Shown: positions 53,224 to 63,633, counted from the stretch's first letter. The stretch: DNA of 64,000 nt from Nocardiopsis_C rhodophaea (GCF_039530945.1 NZ_BAAAPC010000014.1:62001-126000); one strand, 5' to 3'. The notes: generated by a model from the sequence alone, not told the origin. Translations and numbers: made by a program.

Positions 53224-53254
53224 ATCCGGTTGCCTTACAGCGGAGTCGGCGGGC

Positions 53255-54865
53255 TCAGCCGCGCTCTGCGCTGAGCTTGCTCTCCTGGCCCGCCCCTAAG
53301 CCGGCGGCCCCGCCGCCCTGCTCGTCGTTGTCCTCCCCCGCAGGGGCACTGGACTTCAGGGACAGCACGGTCAGCACGGCGAGCAGCAGCACTGTGCCCG
53401 CGCTGGCCCAGCCCACAGTGGAAAGCCCCGTAAGGAAAGCGTTCTCGGCAGCGGCAATGAGGTCGTCGGCCACATTGGAGGGCAGGTTCTCGGCCGCTGC
53501 CATGGCTCTGGGCAGGCTGTCCCCTGCCGCCGCGGCCGCCTCGCCTGCGACCCCCTCCGGCAGGGAGCCGGGGATGACGGTGCGGTAGACGGCGGTGCCC
53601 ACCGCGCCCAGCGTCGCCACGCCCATCGCCATGCCCATCTCCGAGCAGGTCTCCGACATCGAGGACGCCGATCCACTGCGCTCCTTGGGAGCAGAGGCGA
53701 TCACCAGGTCGATGACCAGCACCATGAGCGGACTCAGCCCGAAGGTGATGAGCATGCTCGCGATCACGCCCAGAGCCAGTCCGGACTCCGCGCCGACCTG
53801 GGTGAACAGGGCGAAACCGGCCGCGGCCACGACCAGGCCCAGGGCGATGGTGCGGCTGGCCGACAGCTTGGCAGCCACCGCCGGGGCGATCATGGCGCCG
53901 ACGATGTTAGTGATCGCATAGGGCGCCATCCACAGCCCGGCCTGCAGCGGCGGCAATCCCTGGACCATCTGCAGGTACTGCGCGAACAGCAGCACGAACG
54001 CGCCAAGGGTCAGTGTGCCCAACAGCAGGCTGCCCAGCCCCACAGAGAAGGCCCGGAACCGGAAGAGACCGATGTCCATCAACGGGTCGGACAGGACGCG
54101 CTGCCTGCGAACGAACACCCAGCCGAACAGCACACCTACGAGCAGTACAGCCACCAGGAGCACGCTCCAGCCGCCCTTCGCGGCTTCCTTGACCGAATAG
54201 ATGATCGGCAGGATCGCGGCCAGCGACAGGGCCACGCTGAACAGGTCGAGCCGACCCGGCTCGGGGCTGCGGTACTCCGGAAGCAGCAGCGGGGCCGCGA
54301 TGAGCAACAGCAGCATCACCGGGACACCCATGAGGAAGACCGAACCCCACCAGAACCACTCCAGCAGCGCGCCGCCGATCAGCGGGCCGACGGCGCCGCC
54401 GGCGGAGAAGCAGCTTAGCCACACCGCCACTGCCAGGCCACGCTGCTTTGGGTCGTGGAACATGTTGCTGATCAGCGCCAGAGTCGAGGGCATCAATGTG
54501 GCGCCGGCGATGCCCAAAAGAGCGCGGGCGGCGATCAGCATCTCGGCGCTCGGCGCATAAGCGGCGAGCACCGAGGCGGCACCGAAGCAAGCTGCCCCGA
54601 TCATCAGCAGCCTGCGGCGGCCGATGCGGTCGCCCAGGGTGCCCATCGTGATCAGGAACCCGGCGATCATGAAGCCGTAAATGTCGAGGATCCACAGCTG
54701 TTGCGTACTGCTGGGGCGCAGCTCGACGGCCAGGTGCGGAAGTGCGAGGTGCAGGACCGTGAAATCCAGTGCGAGCAGGATGGTCGGCAGGGCCAGCACG
54801 GCCAGTCCGATCCACTCCCGCGCGCCGGCCTTGGGGCCGGTGGGGGTTTCGGTGTCGGACGACAT
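53255..54865 (-). CDS. MFS drug exporter, 14-helix (EmrB/QacA/SmvA type)
   Basis: 536 aa, ATG 54865. LDFTVLHLALPHLAVELRPS is the DHA2 helix 1 motif and GTLGDRIGRRRLLMIGA the MFS A motif; 14 hydrophobic segments are visible. It likely expels cationic or antibiotic compounds by proton antiport. It is 53 bases downstream of the FMN reductase on the same strand, and the AfsR-type regulator is divergent from both. Confidence 0.9.
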   Translation of the reverse strand: MSSDTETPTGPKAGAREWIGLAVLALPTILLALDFTVLHLALPHLAVELRPSSTQQLWILDIYGFMIAGFLITMGTLGDRIGRRRLLMIGAACFGAASVLAAYAPSAEMLIAARALLGIAGATLMPSTLALISNMFHDPKQRGLAVAVWLSCFSAGGAVGPLIGGALLEWFWWGSVFLMGVPVMLLLLIAAPLLLPEYRSPEPGRLDLFSVALSLAAILPIIYSVKEAAKGGWSVLLVAVLLVGVLFGWVFVRRQRVLSDPLMDIGLFRFRAFSVGLGSLLLGTLTLGAFVLLFAQYLQMVQGLPPLQAGLWMAPYAITNIVGAMIAPAVAAKLSASRTIALGLVVAAAGFALFTQVGAESGLALGVIASMLITFGLSPLMVLVIDLVIASAPKERSGSASSMSETCSEMGMAMGVATLGAVGTAVYRTVIPGSLPEGVAGEAAAAAGDSLPRAMAAAENLPSNVADDLIAAAENAFLTGLSTVGWASAGTVLLLAVLTVLSLKSSAPAGEDNDEQGGGAAGLGAGQESKLSAERG

Positions 54866-54918
54866 GAAGGGTCTCCTATCTCGAGGCCTCCGGGGGAGTT
54901 ATGTACGGGAGGCAGTGG

Positions 54919-55515
54919 TCAGGATTCATAGGGGTGCAGGTCCCGGTAGCCGCTGAGTGCCCGGCCCCACCAGGTGAGGCGGTCGAGTACTCGCGCCGCC
55001 GCGGAGTCGCAGCCCCGCGGGGCCGCGGGCCGGCCCTGATCGTCGTACCGACGCTGGTGGTCGGAGATGCTGACGATGTCGCGCACGGTCACCGCCTCCA
55101 CCTCGGTGAAGACCAGGCGCAGCTGCGCGACGGCGTGCCGCCCGCCGCTCTCGCCGCCATAGGCGACAAACGCCACCGGCTTAGCCCGCCACTCGTCGTT
55201 GAACCAGTCGATGGCGTTCTTCAACGCCCCGGGGAAGCTCTGGTTGTACTCCGGAGTGACGACCACGAAGGCGTCCGCCTCGGTGAGCCAGGGAGAAAGC
55301 TGGGACACGGCGGTCGGGCGGGGGTCGCCGTCCTCGGCCAGCACCTCGGGCAGGCCCGTTCGCGCGAGGTCGATGACGTCGACCTCCAGGTCTTCCCGTC
55401 GACGGGCCAGCGAGGCGAACCAGGTGGCGGCCGTTGGGGCGAAGCGCCCCTTGCGCGTACTGCCGATGATGACCGCGACGCGGAGCCGCCGATCGGCTGT
55501 CCGGGTCTCCTCCAC
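54919..55515 (-). CDS. NADPH-dependent FMN reductase
   Basis: 198 aa. VAVIIGSTRKGRFAPTAATW (FMN phosphate loop) and VVTPEYNQSFPGALKNAIDW with FVAYGGESGGRHAVAQLR are typical of the NADPH-FMN reductase family. It is divergent from the AfsR-type regulator and probably co-transcribed with the exporter. Confidence 0.88.
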   Translation of the reverse strand: MEETRTADRRLRVAVIIGSTRKGRFAPTAATWFASLARRREDLEVDVIDLARTGLPEVLAEDGDPRPTAVSQLSPWLTEADAFVVVTPEYNQSFPGALKNAIDWFNDEWRAKPVAFVAYGGESGGRHAVAQLRLVFTEVEAVTVRDIVSISDHQRRYDDQGRPAAPRGCDSAAARVLDRLTWWGRALSGYRDLHPYES

Positions 55516-55641
55516 GGCCGCCTCCCCTCATCTCGAAACCGTCGGTCCACCGCCGTGCGCCCACTCTCGCCGCCGAAGGGTCCGGAAAGGCTCCGGTCCG
55601 GTTCCGACGGGGCGCCGGCATGGCTGCACTACGGTGATGGC

Positions 55642-58600
55642 ATGCGATTCGGGGTGCTGGGGGCACTGGAGGTCTGGCGCGCTGATGGCGAACCGGTGCG
55701 AGTTCCCGAGGCCAAGGTGCGCATGCTGCTGGCCGCACTATTGGTGCGCGAGGGGCGCCCCGTCGCTCCCGAGCGCCTCATCGACGAGCTGTGGGGAGAG
55801 GACCTTCCGGCCAACCCGTCCCGTGTGCTCCGGGCGAAGCTGTCGCAGCTGCGCGGCGTACTCGAGCGGGCCGAGGAGGGCGGACGCGGCCGGGTTCTTC
55901 ACGGCCCGGCCGGCTACCGGCTGGAGGCCGACCCTGACGAGGTCGACGCCGGGAGGTTCCGCTCGCTGGTCGAGCGCGCTCGCCGGGCGGCCGGGCCCCG
56001 GGAGTCGGCCTCCCTCTACGCCGAGGCGCTGGCGCAGTGGCGCGGCCCCCCTTACGCCGACTTCCACGACGACTCCTTCGCCGCGGCGCCGGCGGCCCGC
56101 CTGATCGACGAACGGCTGAGCGCGGTAGAGGAGCAGGCCGAGGTTCGGCTGGCGCTGGGGGAACACCGACTGCTCGCCGACGAATTGGTCGACCTGGTCG
56201 AAGAGCATCCGCTGCGCGAACGGCTGCTGGCGTCGCTGATGCGGGCGCTGTACCGCTCCGGACGCCAGGCCGAGGCGCTCAACGCCTTCGACCGGCTACG
56301 CCGACGGCTGGCCGAGGAGCTGGGAGCCGACCCCGCCCCCGAGACCGCCGCTCTGCATCAAGAAATCCTGCGCCAGGTCCCCGACCTGAACACCGGAACC
56401 GGACCCGCGGCGCCGCTGCGCTCCCGCACCAACCTTCCCGCCCCCCTCACCTCCATCATCGGCCGTGAACGGGAGGTTGCGGAGGTCCGCGCGCTGCTTG
56501 CCGACGAGCGCCTGGTGACCCTGGCCGGTCCTGGGGGAGTAGGCAAGACGCGTCTTGCCCTGGAGGCGGCGTCCGGGCTCATGGATGAGGCCGTCGGCGG
56601 GGTGTGGCTGGTGGAGTTGGGTGGGCTGCGCCCCGCCACCGGCATGGCCCCGGGTGAGCGGGTCGCCGAGGCGGTCGCGGCGGCGCTCGGTATACGCCAT
56701 GACGCACCCGAGCACACCGGCGGCTCCGCCACCCGCTTGGCCGAAGCGCTGCGCGACACCGCGGGGCTGCTGGTGCTGGACAACTGCGAGCATGTGGTGG
56801 AACCGGTCGTCGGCTTCGTGCGCGACTTACTGGGCGTTGCGGGGAGCCTGCGGTGCTTGGCGACGAGCCGCGAGCCCCTGGGGCTCACCGGCGAGCGGGT
56901 CTATGAGGTCGCTCCATTGCAGATCCCCGACACCGACCTCCGTCTGGATGCCGAGTCTGGCCTACCCAGTGCCGTGAGGCTCTTCGTTGCCCGTGCGGCG
57001 GCGGTCGCGCCCGGCTTCGTGCTCGACGCGCGCAGTGCGCCGGCCGTAGCCGCGATCTGTCGGCGTCTGGACGGGCTGCCCCTGGCTCTGGAGCTTGCCG
57101 CCAACCGGGTCCGTGCGCTGGGTGCCGTTGAACTCGCCGACCGCCTGGACGACCGCTTCGGTGTGCTCGCCGCCGGCGGCCGTGCGGCACCGCGGCGCCA
57201 GCAGACACTGCGTGCGGTCTTCGACTGGAGCTGGGACCTGCTCTCCGACGCTGAGCGGACGGTACTGCGACGGCTGTCGGTCCACACCGAAGGTTGCGCG
57301 CTGTCGGCGGTCGAGGCGGTCTGCGCCGAGTCCCCGGCCCAGGCGGGCGGCGTCGTGGAACCGCTGTCTCGGCTCGTGGAGCGCTCCCTGGTCGTCGCGG
57401 CGGACGGGACCGACGGGGTGCGCTACCGGCTGCTCGAATCGGTCGGCGCCTACGCCGCCGAGCGCTTGGAGGAGGCCGACGAGGCCAGTGCAGTCCGCGA
57501 GCGGCACATGCGCTACTACGCCGATCTTGCCGAGCGCGCCGACCCCTTGTTGCGCGGCCATGATCAGCAGCGGTGGCTGCGGCGGCTGGACCTGGAGAGC
57601 GCCAATCTCCGGACCGCGTTCGACACCGCTGTGCGGATCGGCGACGCCGACGCCGCGCTCCGCTTGGCCGTGGCGCCGTTCTGGTATCGCTACCTTCGCG
57701 GCAGGTTCAGAGAGGCGCACCGCCTGCTCACCCGTGCGACGGCTCTGGAAGGGGGAGCGCCGGAGATGGTCGCGGCGGCGCGCGCGTGGCGGGCCGCGGC
57801 CGAACTCCTGGTCGCCGCGCCCGAGGACCCCGTCGCCGTGGCGCGGGCGGGGCTGGCCGGGTTCGACTCCGGGCCCGGCCGCAGCGAGGACGAGCGGGCG
57901 CGTGTGGGATGGTTCCTCGGCTCCGTCCTGCTGGAGTTCGGCGAGGCGGCCGCCGGTGAGGAACTGGTGGAAGATGCACTTCCGGTGCTGCGCTCCCGCG
58001 GCGACCGCTGGGGGACCGCGGCGGCACTGAACGCACGTGCCTGGATCGCCCAGGCGAGGGGACGCCTCGCGGAATTCGAGACCGATGGGCGAAGCGCGCT
58101 GGAGCTGTTCCGCGAGATCGGCGACCGCTGGGGGCAACTGCAGGCGATGCCGGTGCTCAGTCAGCGGGCGAAGGCTGTGGGCGAGTACGCCGCGGCCTTC
58201 CGCATCGACCGGGAGGGCCTGCGCATCGCCGAGGACCTGGGCCTGTGGACGGAGGTCTCCTACCGGATGTCGGAACTGGGCCGGTTGTCTCTGCTCAAAG
58301 GCGACTACCGCGGCGCGGAAGAGTTCCACCGCCAGGCCGCCGACCTTGCCAGGGAGCAGGGCGACCGGTTCGGGGAGCGATTCGCCGAGCTCGGCCTGGC
58401 TATGGGCGACCGCCGAGAGGGCCGGCTCGACCGTGCAGCGGCCCGCCTCGACGACTGGCTCACCCGGCATCGCGAGTCCCAGGGGCCCTCGGCCCTGGCC
58501 CTGGTCTTGGCGGAGCTGGGGTTTGTGGCCGAGCAGCGAGGCGATTCCGAGGAGGCGCTGCGGCTCCACACCGAGGGTCTAGTGGCCGCACACGCCACGG

Positions 58601-58908
58601 GATCGCCGCTGGCGGTCGCGCTTGCGTTGGAAGGCCTGGCCGGTGCCTGGACGCTGGCGGGCGACGCCGCCCAAGGCGCGCGACTGCTGGGGGCGGCCGC
58701 CGTGACACGCGAGGCAGTGGGCGTTCCACTCCCACCGGCCGAGCGGGGCGACGTCGACCGGGTGTCGGTGGCCGCGCGCGAGGCACTGGGCGAGGCGGCC
58801 TTCGCTGCTGAGACCGCGGCCGGACGCGCGGCGGGTCCTGAGGCTGTCGATGCTTTGTCGGGCTTTCCAGGTGACGCTACCAGTGCGCGTTGGAGCCATA
58901 GTCGGTAG
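55642..58908 (+). CDS. AfsR/SARP-type regulator with NB-ARC and TPR domains
   Basis: 1088 aa from ATG 55642 (MRFGVLGALEVWRADG). Residues ~1-90 are an OmpR-type DNA-binding domain, ~95-245 a BTAD domain, then an NB-ARC ATPase with Walker A GPGGVGKTRLALEA and Walker B LLVLDNCEHVV; the C-terminal ~500 residues are helical TPR-like repeats. Such proteins activate secondary-metabolite or resistance genes. Here the adjacent divergent reductase and exporter are candidate targets. Confidence 0.9.
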   Translation: MRFGVLGALEVWRADGEPVRVPEAKVRMLLAALLVREGRPVAPERLIDELWGEDLPANPSRVLRAKLSQLRGVLERAEEGGRGRVLHGPAGYRLEADPDEVDAGRFRSLVERARRAAGPRESASLYAEALAQWRGPPYADFHDDSFAAAPAARLIDERLSAVEEQAEVRLALGEHRLLADELVDLVEEHPLRERLLASLMRALYRSGRQAEALNAFDRLRRRLAEELGADPAPETAALHQEILRQVPDLNTGTGPAAPLRSRTNLPAPLTSIIGREREVAEVRALLADERLVTLAGPGGVGKTRLALEAASGLMDEAVGGVWLVELGGLRPATGMAPGERVAEAVAAALGIRHDAPEHTGGSATRLAEALRDTAGLLVLDNCEHVVEPVVGFVRDLLGVAGSLRCLATSREPLGLTGERVYEVAPLQIPDTDLRLDAESGLPSAVRLFVARAAAVAPGFVLDARSAPAVAAICRRLDGLPLALELAANRVRALGAVELADRLDDRFGVLAAGGRAAPRRQQTLRAVFDWSWDLLSDAERTVLRRLSVHTEGCALSAVEAVCAESPAQAGGVVEPLSRLVERSLVVAADGTDGVRYRLLESVGAYAAERLEEADEASAVRERHMRYYADLAERADPLLRGHDQQRWLRRLDLESANLRTAFDTAVRIGDADAALRLAVAPFWYRYLRGRFREAHRLLTRATALEGGAPEMVAAARAWRAAAELLVAAPEDPVAVARAGLAGFDSGPGRSEDERARVGWFLGSVLLEFGEAAAGEELVEDALPVLRSRGDRWGTAAALNARAWIAQARGRLAEFETDGRSALELFREIGDRWGQLQAMPVLSQRAKAVGEYAAAFRIDREGLRIAEDLGLWTEVSYRMSELGRLSLLKGDYRGAEEFHRQAADLAREQGDRFGERFAELGLAMGDRREGRLDRAAARLDDWLTRHRESQGPSALALVLAELGFVAEQRGDSEEALRLHTEGLVAAHATGSPLAVALALEGLAGAWTLAGDAAQGARLLGAAAVTREAVGVPLPPAERGDVDRVSVAAREALGEAAFAAETAAGRAAGPEAVDALSGFPGDATSARWSHSR

Positions 58909-59119
58909 GGAGATCGAGGTGGGCTCCGGCGGATGCGAGGAATCAGGCGCTGGTGAAGAACGTAGACCCTCGCCTGCCCTACGCTTTCCGGCGTGCGGTA
59001 CTACCGGAGCAGCCGATAACGCACATCCGACCTTCGGCCCCATGCCTGAGACGCCCGTGCATGTCGCAGATACCGAGGGTGTGGCCCGGGGCTTCGCCCT
59101 GGGGGTGAGCGGTCGGAGA

Positions 59120-59775
59120 TCAGGTCTCCCACATGTCGCGCAGCGAGTCCCGCAGGGGTATGGTGGGCCGCCATCCCAGCAGGCGCTCGGCCGCCCCGAT
59201 GTCGGCAAGCGACCACGTTCCTCCTAGCCCGGCCGCCGGTACTCCGCGCTCAGTGACCCTTCTGCGCGGTACACCGGAGACCTCCGCCATCAGCGCGACG
59301 AGATCGGTGATCGCCATGACCCGTCCGCTCCCGATGTTCATGACCTGCCCGCGCGCCTGTGCCCGATCACCGGCCGCCACGACCGCCGCGGCGACGTCGC
59401 GCACGTCGACGAAGTCGCGCCGCGCGTCAGCGATGGAGAGCGAAGCCGACCGTCCGGCCGCCGCATCGCGGAACACGCGCAGCAGCAGACCGGGAAACGA
59501 CGCTGGTGAAGGATACGGGCCGCACACGTTGGCCAACCGCAGCACGGACGCGTTGACCATACCGGATCCGGTGGCGCGCAGGACTGCCTCGGAACCGGCG
59601 AGCTTGGTGCGCGCATAGGCGTTGGCCGGGTACGGACGGGCCCCTGGGCGTACGGCCTGGCCTGCCTTAGTAGGCCCGTACTCGTGCAGGGTGCCCAGGT
59701 GAATCAAGCGCGCCTGGTCAGGTAGCCGCGCCACCGCCCCCAGGAGTGTGCGTAACGGGGCGGAACTCTTGAGGG
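59120..59775 (-). pseudogene. NAD-dependent epimerase/dehydratase, N-terminally truncated
   Basis: The frame on the minus strand has the epimerase middle and end (RLIHLGTLHEYGPT, then NAYARTKLAGSEAV with YxxxK, and ARRDFVDVRDVAAAVVAAGD), but the N-terminal ~100 residues with the GxxGxxG NAD site are absent. The frame continues to 59884 as unrelated sequence that is the promoter region of the divergent oxidoreductase. Without its NAD loop it is probably non-functional. Confidence 0.75.
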
Positions 59776-59802
59776 AGCCGGAATAGCGGTATCGTCGTAT
59801 GC

Positions 59803-59822
59803 TACCGGCCGACCGGTCGGTA
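59803..59822. promoter_or_regulatory. TetR-type operator palindrome
   Basis: CCGACCGGTCGG (59809-59820) is a perfect palindrome and the flanks TACC/GGTA make the whole 59803-59822 near-symmetrical, like the ATACCGACCGGTCGGTAT-type operators of TetR-family repressors. It lies 35 bases before the molybdopterin oxidoreductase start. No TetR gene is in the window. Confidence 0.6.
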
Positions 59823-59856
59823 TGTCGGCTCGTTTGGCTCCGAGTGTGGAGGCGAT

Positions 59857-62076
59857 ATGGAAACGGCCTACCGGATCTGCCCACTGTGCGAAGCGACCTG
59901 CGGGCTGAAGCTCACCATCGACAGCGGCCGGGTCACCGGCGCCCGCGGTGACCGCGACGATGTCTTCAGCTCCGGGTTCATCTGCCCGAAAGGAGCGGCG
60001 TTCGGACAGCTCGACTCCGACCCCGACCGGCTGCGTCGGCCCATGGTCCGGGAGGGCGAGACCTGGACCGAAACGGGGTGGGCGGAGGCGTTCGCGGCTG
60101 TCGAGCGCGGGCTGATGGGCGTGATCGAGCGGCACGGCCGCCCGTCGGTGGCCACCTACCTCGGCAACCCCAACGTGCACACCCTCGCCGGCCAGATGTA
60201 CGCGGGCGAGTTCGCGAAGTCGGTCGGCAGCCCCAACGTCTACTCGGCGAGCACCGTCGACCAGATGCCCAAGCATGTGTCCAGCGGTTTGCTGTTCGGC
60301 GACCCGCTGGCCATCCCGGTGCCGGATCTGGACCGCACCGACCACCTTCTGATGCTCGGCGCCAATCCGGTGGAGTCCAACGGCAGCCTGTGCACCGCCC
60401 CCGATTTCCCCGGCCGCCTCAAGAAGCTGCGTAAGCGCGGCGGGCGGTTGGTCGTCGTCGATCCCCGGCGCACGCGGACGGCCGCACTGGCCGACCAGCA
60501 CGTGGCGATCCGCCCCGGGACGGACGCCTACCTGCTCTTCGCGATGGTGCACACGCTGTTCGAGGAAGGGCTGGCCGACCCCGGTCCGCTCGCCTCCCAT
60601 GTCGACGGCGTCGAGTCCCTGCCCCCGCTGGCCGAGGCGTTCGCCCCCGAGACGGTGGAGCAGGTGTGCGGTGTACCCGCCGGCCGGATCCGCACCCTGG
60701 CCCGCGACCTGGCGCAGGCGCCGACCGCGGCCGTCTACGCCCGGATCGGCACGACCACCGCCGAGTTCGGCACGCTGACGAGCTGGCTGGTCGACGTGCT
60801 CAACCTGCTCACCGGAAACCTCGACCGGCCGGGTGGTGCGATGTTCCCCCTCGCGCCGCACCGGCGGCGCGGCTCGGGCCGCGGGCGCGGCTTCCAGCTC
60901 GGTCGGTGGCACAGCCGGGCGCGCGGCCTGCCCGAGGTCAAGGGCGAGCTGCCCGTCGCGACCCTCGCCGAGGAGATCGCGACCCCGGGCGGCGGCCAGG
61001 TGCGGGCGCTGGTCACGATCGCCGGGAACCCCGTGCTGTCCACACCCGGCGGCGACCGGCTGGACCGGGCGCTGGCCGGACTGGAGTTCATGGTCAGCGT
61101 CGACCCCTACCTGAACGAGACGACACGGCACGCCGACGTCATCCTCCCGCCACCGCCACCGAGCCAGACCGCCCACTTCGACCTGGCTTTCAGCGAACTC
61201 GCGATCCGGAACAACGCGCGGTACTCGCCAGCCCCGGTGTCCCTGGCCGACGGCAGCATCGACGAGTGCGAGATCCTCGCTCGCCTGATCCAGATCGCCG
61301 TCGGCCGGGGCGCGGCCGCCCCTCCGGGCGAGGTCGACGACCGCCTGATCGAGCGGGACCTCGCCAAGGCCGCCGCCGACCCCGCCTCCCCCGTGTACGG
61401 GGCCGAGGCGGCCAAGCTCGCCGAGGAGCTGTACCCGGGCACCCCTGCCGAGCGAAGGCTGGACATGAAGCTGCGGCTGGGGGCCTACGGTGACGGCTTC
61501 GGCGCTGCCCCCGGCGGGCTCAGCCTGCGGCGGCTGCTGGCCGAGCCGCACGGTGTCGACCTGGGTCCCCTCCAGCCTCGGATTCCCGAGGTCCTGAAAA
61601 CGGTCTCGGGGCGGGTCGAGGTGTGCCCGGAGCCCATCGTCGAGGACGTCCGGCGGCTCCGGGAGGGGCTGGAGACGCCGGGCGACGCTCTCGTCCTTAT
61701 CGGCCGCCGCCACCTGCGGTCCAACAACAGCTGGATGCACAACGTGCCGGCGCTGACGGGCGGAAGCAACACGTGCACGCTGCAGGTGCACCCCGAGGAC
61801 GCCGAGCGCCTCGGTCTGCGGGACGACGCGACCGCGCTGGTCCGCAGCCGCTCGGGGCAGCTCCAGGTCACCGTGGAGCGCACCGAGGCGGTGCCCGCGG
61901 GCGTGGTGAGCCTGCCGCACGGCTGGGGGCACGGCGCTCAGGGCACCCGTATGGAGATGGCGGCGGCCGACCCCGGAGTCAACGCCAACGTGCTCACCGA
62001 CCCCGCTGTTATCGACCCCCTGTCCGGCACGTCGGTCCTCAACGGCGTCCCGGTCGACGTGCTGCCCGCGCCGTGA
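59857..62076 (+). CDS. Molybdopterin oxidoreductase with [4Fe-4S] N-terminus
   Basis: 739 aa, ATG 59857 with GGAGG five to six bases upstream. Cys8, Cys11, Cys15 and Cys43 (CPLCEATC ... FICPKG) bind a [4Fe-4S] cluster; the Mo-bisPGD regions follow (GANPVESNGSLCTAPDFPG, VVDPRRTRTAALADQHVAI), and the C-terminal dinucleotide-binding domain ends near VVSLPHGWGH. No twin-Arg signal is seen, so it is cytoplasmic. The substrate is not clear. Its promoter carries a TetR-type operator. Confidence 0.85.
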   Translation: METAYRICPLCEATCGLKLTIDSGRVTGARGDRDDVFSSGFICPKGAAFGQLDSDPDRLRRPMVREGETWTETGWAEAFAAVERGLMGVIERHGRPSVATYLGNPNVHTLAGQMYAGEFAKSVGSPNVYSASTVDQMPKHVSSGLLFGDPLAIPVPDLDRTDHLLMLGANPVESNGSLCTAPDFPGRLKKLRKRGGRLVVVDPRRTRTAALADQHVAIRPGTDAYLLFAMVHTLFEEGLADPGPLASHVDGVESLPPLAEAFAPETVEQVCGVPAGRIRTLARDLAQAPTAAVYARIGTTTAEFGTLTSWLVDVLNLLTGNLDRPGGAMFPLAPHRRRGSGRGRGFQLGRWHSRARGLPEVKGELPVATLAEEIATPGGGQVRALVTIAGNPVLSTPGGDRLDRALAGLEFMVSVDPYLNETTRHADVILPPPPPSQTAHFDLAFSELAIRNNARYSPAPVSLADGSIDECEILARLIQIAVGRGAAAPPGEVDDRLIERDLAKAAADPASPVYGAEAAKLAEELYPGTPAERRLDMKLRLGAYGDGFGAAPGGLSLRRLLAEPHGVDLGPLQPRIPEVLKTVSGRVEVCPEPIVEDVRRLREGLETPGDALVLIGRRHLRSNNSWMHNVPALTGGSNTCTLQVHPEDAERLGLRDDATALVRSRSGQLQVTVERTEAVPAGVVSLPHGWGHGAQGTRMEMAAADPGVNANVLTDPAVIDPLSGTSVLNGVPVDVLPAP

Positions 62077-62238
62077 GCCGTACGGCGGGCCTCGCGTCCG
62101 CGGTCAGTAGGCCCGGACGCGGGGCGTGGACTCGCTGGTCCGGCGGACGCCCCTCGCGTTGCGATGTCCTGTGCCCGTGGCCGAGCACTTCGGGGCAATC
62201 CCTTTCTGACACGCCGGGACGTGGTGAAGGATGGGGCG

Positions 62239-63633
62239 ATGACGCACTTTGATCTCATCCTCATCGGCTCCGGCTCGGGCAACACGATTGTGGACGAGCG
62301 GTTCGCCGACTGGAGCGTCGCGCTGGTGGAGAAGGGGGTGGGCTCCACCGGTGCCTTCGGTGGTACCTGTCTGAACGTCGGCTGCATCCCGACCAAGATG
62401 TTCGTGCACACCGCGGACACCGCCAGCGCACCCGCGCACGGTGACCGGCTCGGCGTGGACCTGCGCCTGGAGGGGGTGGACTGGCCCGCCATCCGGGACC
62501 GCATCTTCGGGCGGATCGATCCGATCGCGGTCAGCGGCGAACGCTACCGGGCCGGTGCCGACAACGTCACCCTCTATCGGGGCACCGCGCGCTTCACTGG
62601 CGTCAAGCGGTTGGAGGTGCGGACGGCCGACGGGACCGAGGAGATCTCCGCGGACCGGGTCGTGGTCGCCGCCGGAAGCCGCCCGAGCGCCCCGCCCATC
62701 CCCGGCCTGGCCGAGGTCAGGTACCTGACCAGCGACTCGGTGATGCGGCTCCCGGACCTCCCGCGCCGGATGATCATCATGGGCACGGGGTTCGTCAGCG
62801 CTGAGCTCGCCCACGTGTTCTCCGCCCTCGGGACCGACGTGACCGTCGTCGGCCGGTCCGGCCTGATGCTGCGGCACGAAGACGAGGACGTCGCGACCCG
62901 GTTCACCGACCTCGCCGCTCGCCGGTGGGACCTGCGCATGAACCGCACGGCCAAGGGCGTCGAGCGCGATGGACGATCGGTCAGGCTGCACCTTGACGGC
63001 CCGGAGGGCGTCGAGTCCGTCGAGGCCGAAGAGATCCTGGTGGCCACCGGCCGCGTCCCGAACAGCGACCTCATCGGCGCCAAGGAGGGCGGGCTCGATC
63101 TCACCGGCGACGGGAGGATCAGCGTCGACGCGACCCAGGCCACCTCCGTCGACGGTGTGTGGGCACTGGGCGATGTCAGCTCCCCGTACCAGCTCAAACA
63201 CGTGGCCAACCGCGAGGCGCAGACCGTTCAGCACAATCTCTTGCACCCTGAGGCGCCGGTGCGGACCGACCACCGGTTCGTTCCGCACGCCGTGTTCTCC
63301 GGACCGATGGTCGCCTCGGTCGGCCTCACCGAGGAGGAAGCACGCCACGGCACGCGGGAGTACGTGTCGGCGCGGCAGGACTACGCCGGTGTCGCCTATG
63401 GGTGGGCGATGGAGGACACCACCGGATTCGCCAAGCTGCTCGCCGATCCCGCCACCGGGCAACTGATCGGCGCGCACGTCATCGGCCCCGAGGCGCCCAC
63501 CCTGATTCAGCCGCTTATCCAGGCGATGCAGTTCGGCCTGGACGCCCGCTCCATGGCCGAGGACCAGTACTGGATCCACCCGGCGATGCCCGAACTGATC
63601 GAGAACGCTCTCCTCAGCCTGGAGCTGCGGTAG
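62239..63633 (+). CDS. mtr: Mycothione reductase
   Basis: 464 aa from ATG 62239. The N-terminal FAD motif is IGSGSGNTIVDERFADW (the GxGxG variant of mycothione reductase), the redox pair is GGTCLNVGCIPTKM, NAD(P) site IIMGTGFVSAELAHVFSALG, and the C-terminal His in YWIHPAMPELIENALL. It reduces mycothione disulfide in actinobacteria. It starts 163 bases after the oxidoreductase. Confidence 0.9.
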   Translation: MTHFDLILIGSGSGNTIVDERFADWSVALVEKGVGSTGAFGGTCLNVGCIPTKMFVHTADTASAPAHGDRLGVDLRLEGVDWPAIRDRIFGRIDPIAVSGERYRAGADNVTLYRGTARFTGVKRLEVRTADGTEEISADRVVVAAGSRPSAPPIPGLAEVRYLTSDSVMRLPDLPRRMIIMGTGFVSAELAHVFSALGTDVTVVGRSGLMLRHEDEDVATRFTDLAARRWDLRMNRTAKGVERDGRSVRLHLDGPEGVESVEAEEILVATGRVPNSDLIGAKEGGLDLTGDGRISVDATQATSVDGVWALGDVSSPYQLKHVANREAQTVQHNLLHPEAPVRTDHRFVPHAVFSGPMVASVGLTEEEARHGTREYVSARQDYAGVAYGWAMEDTTGFAKLLADPATGQLIGAHVIGPEAPTLIQPLIQAMQFGLDARSMAEDQYWIHPAMPELIENALLSLELR

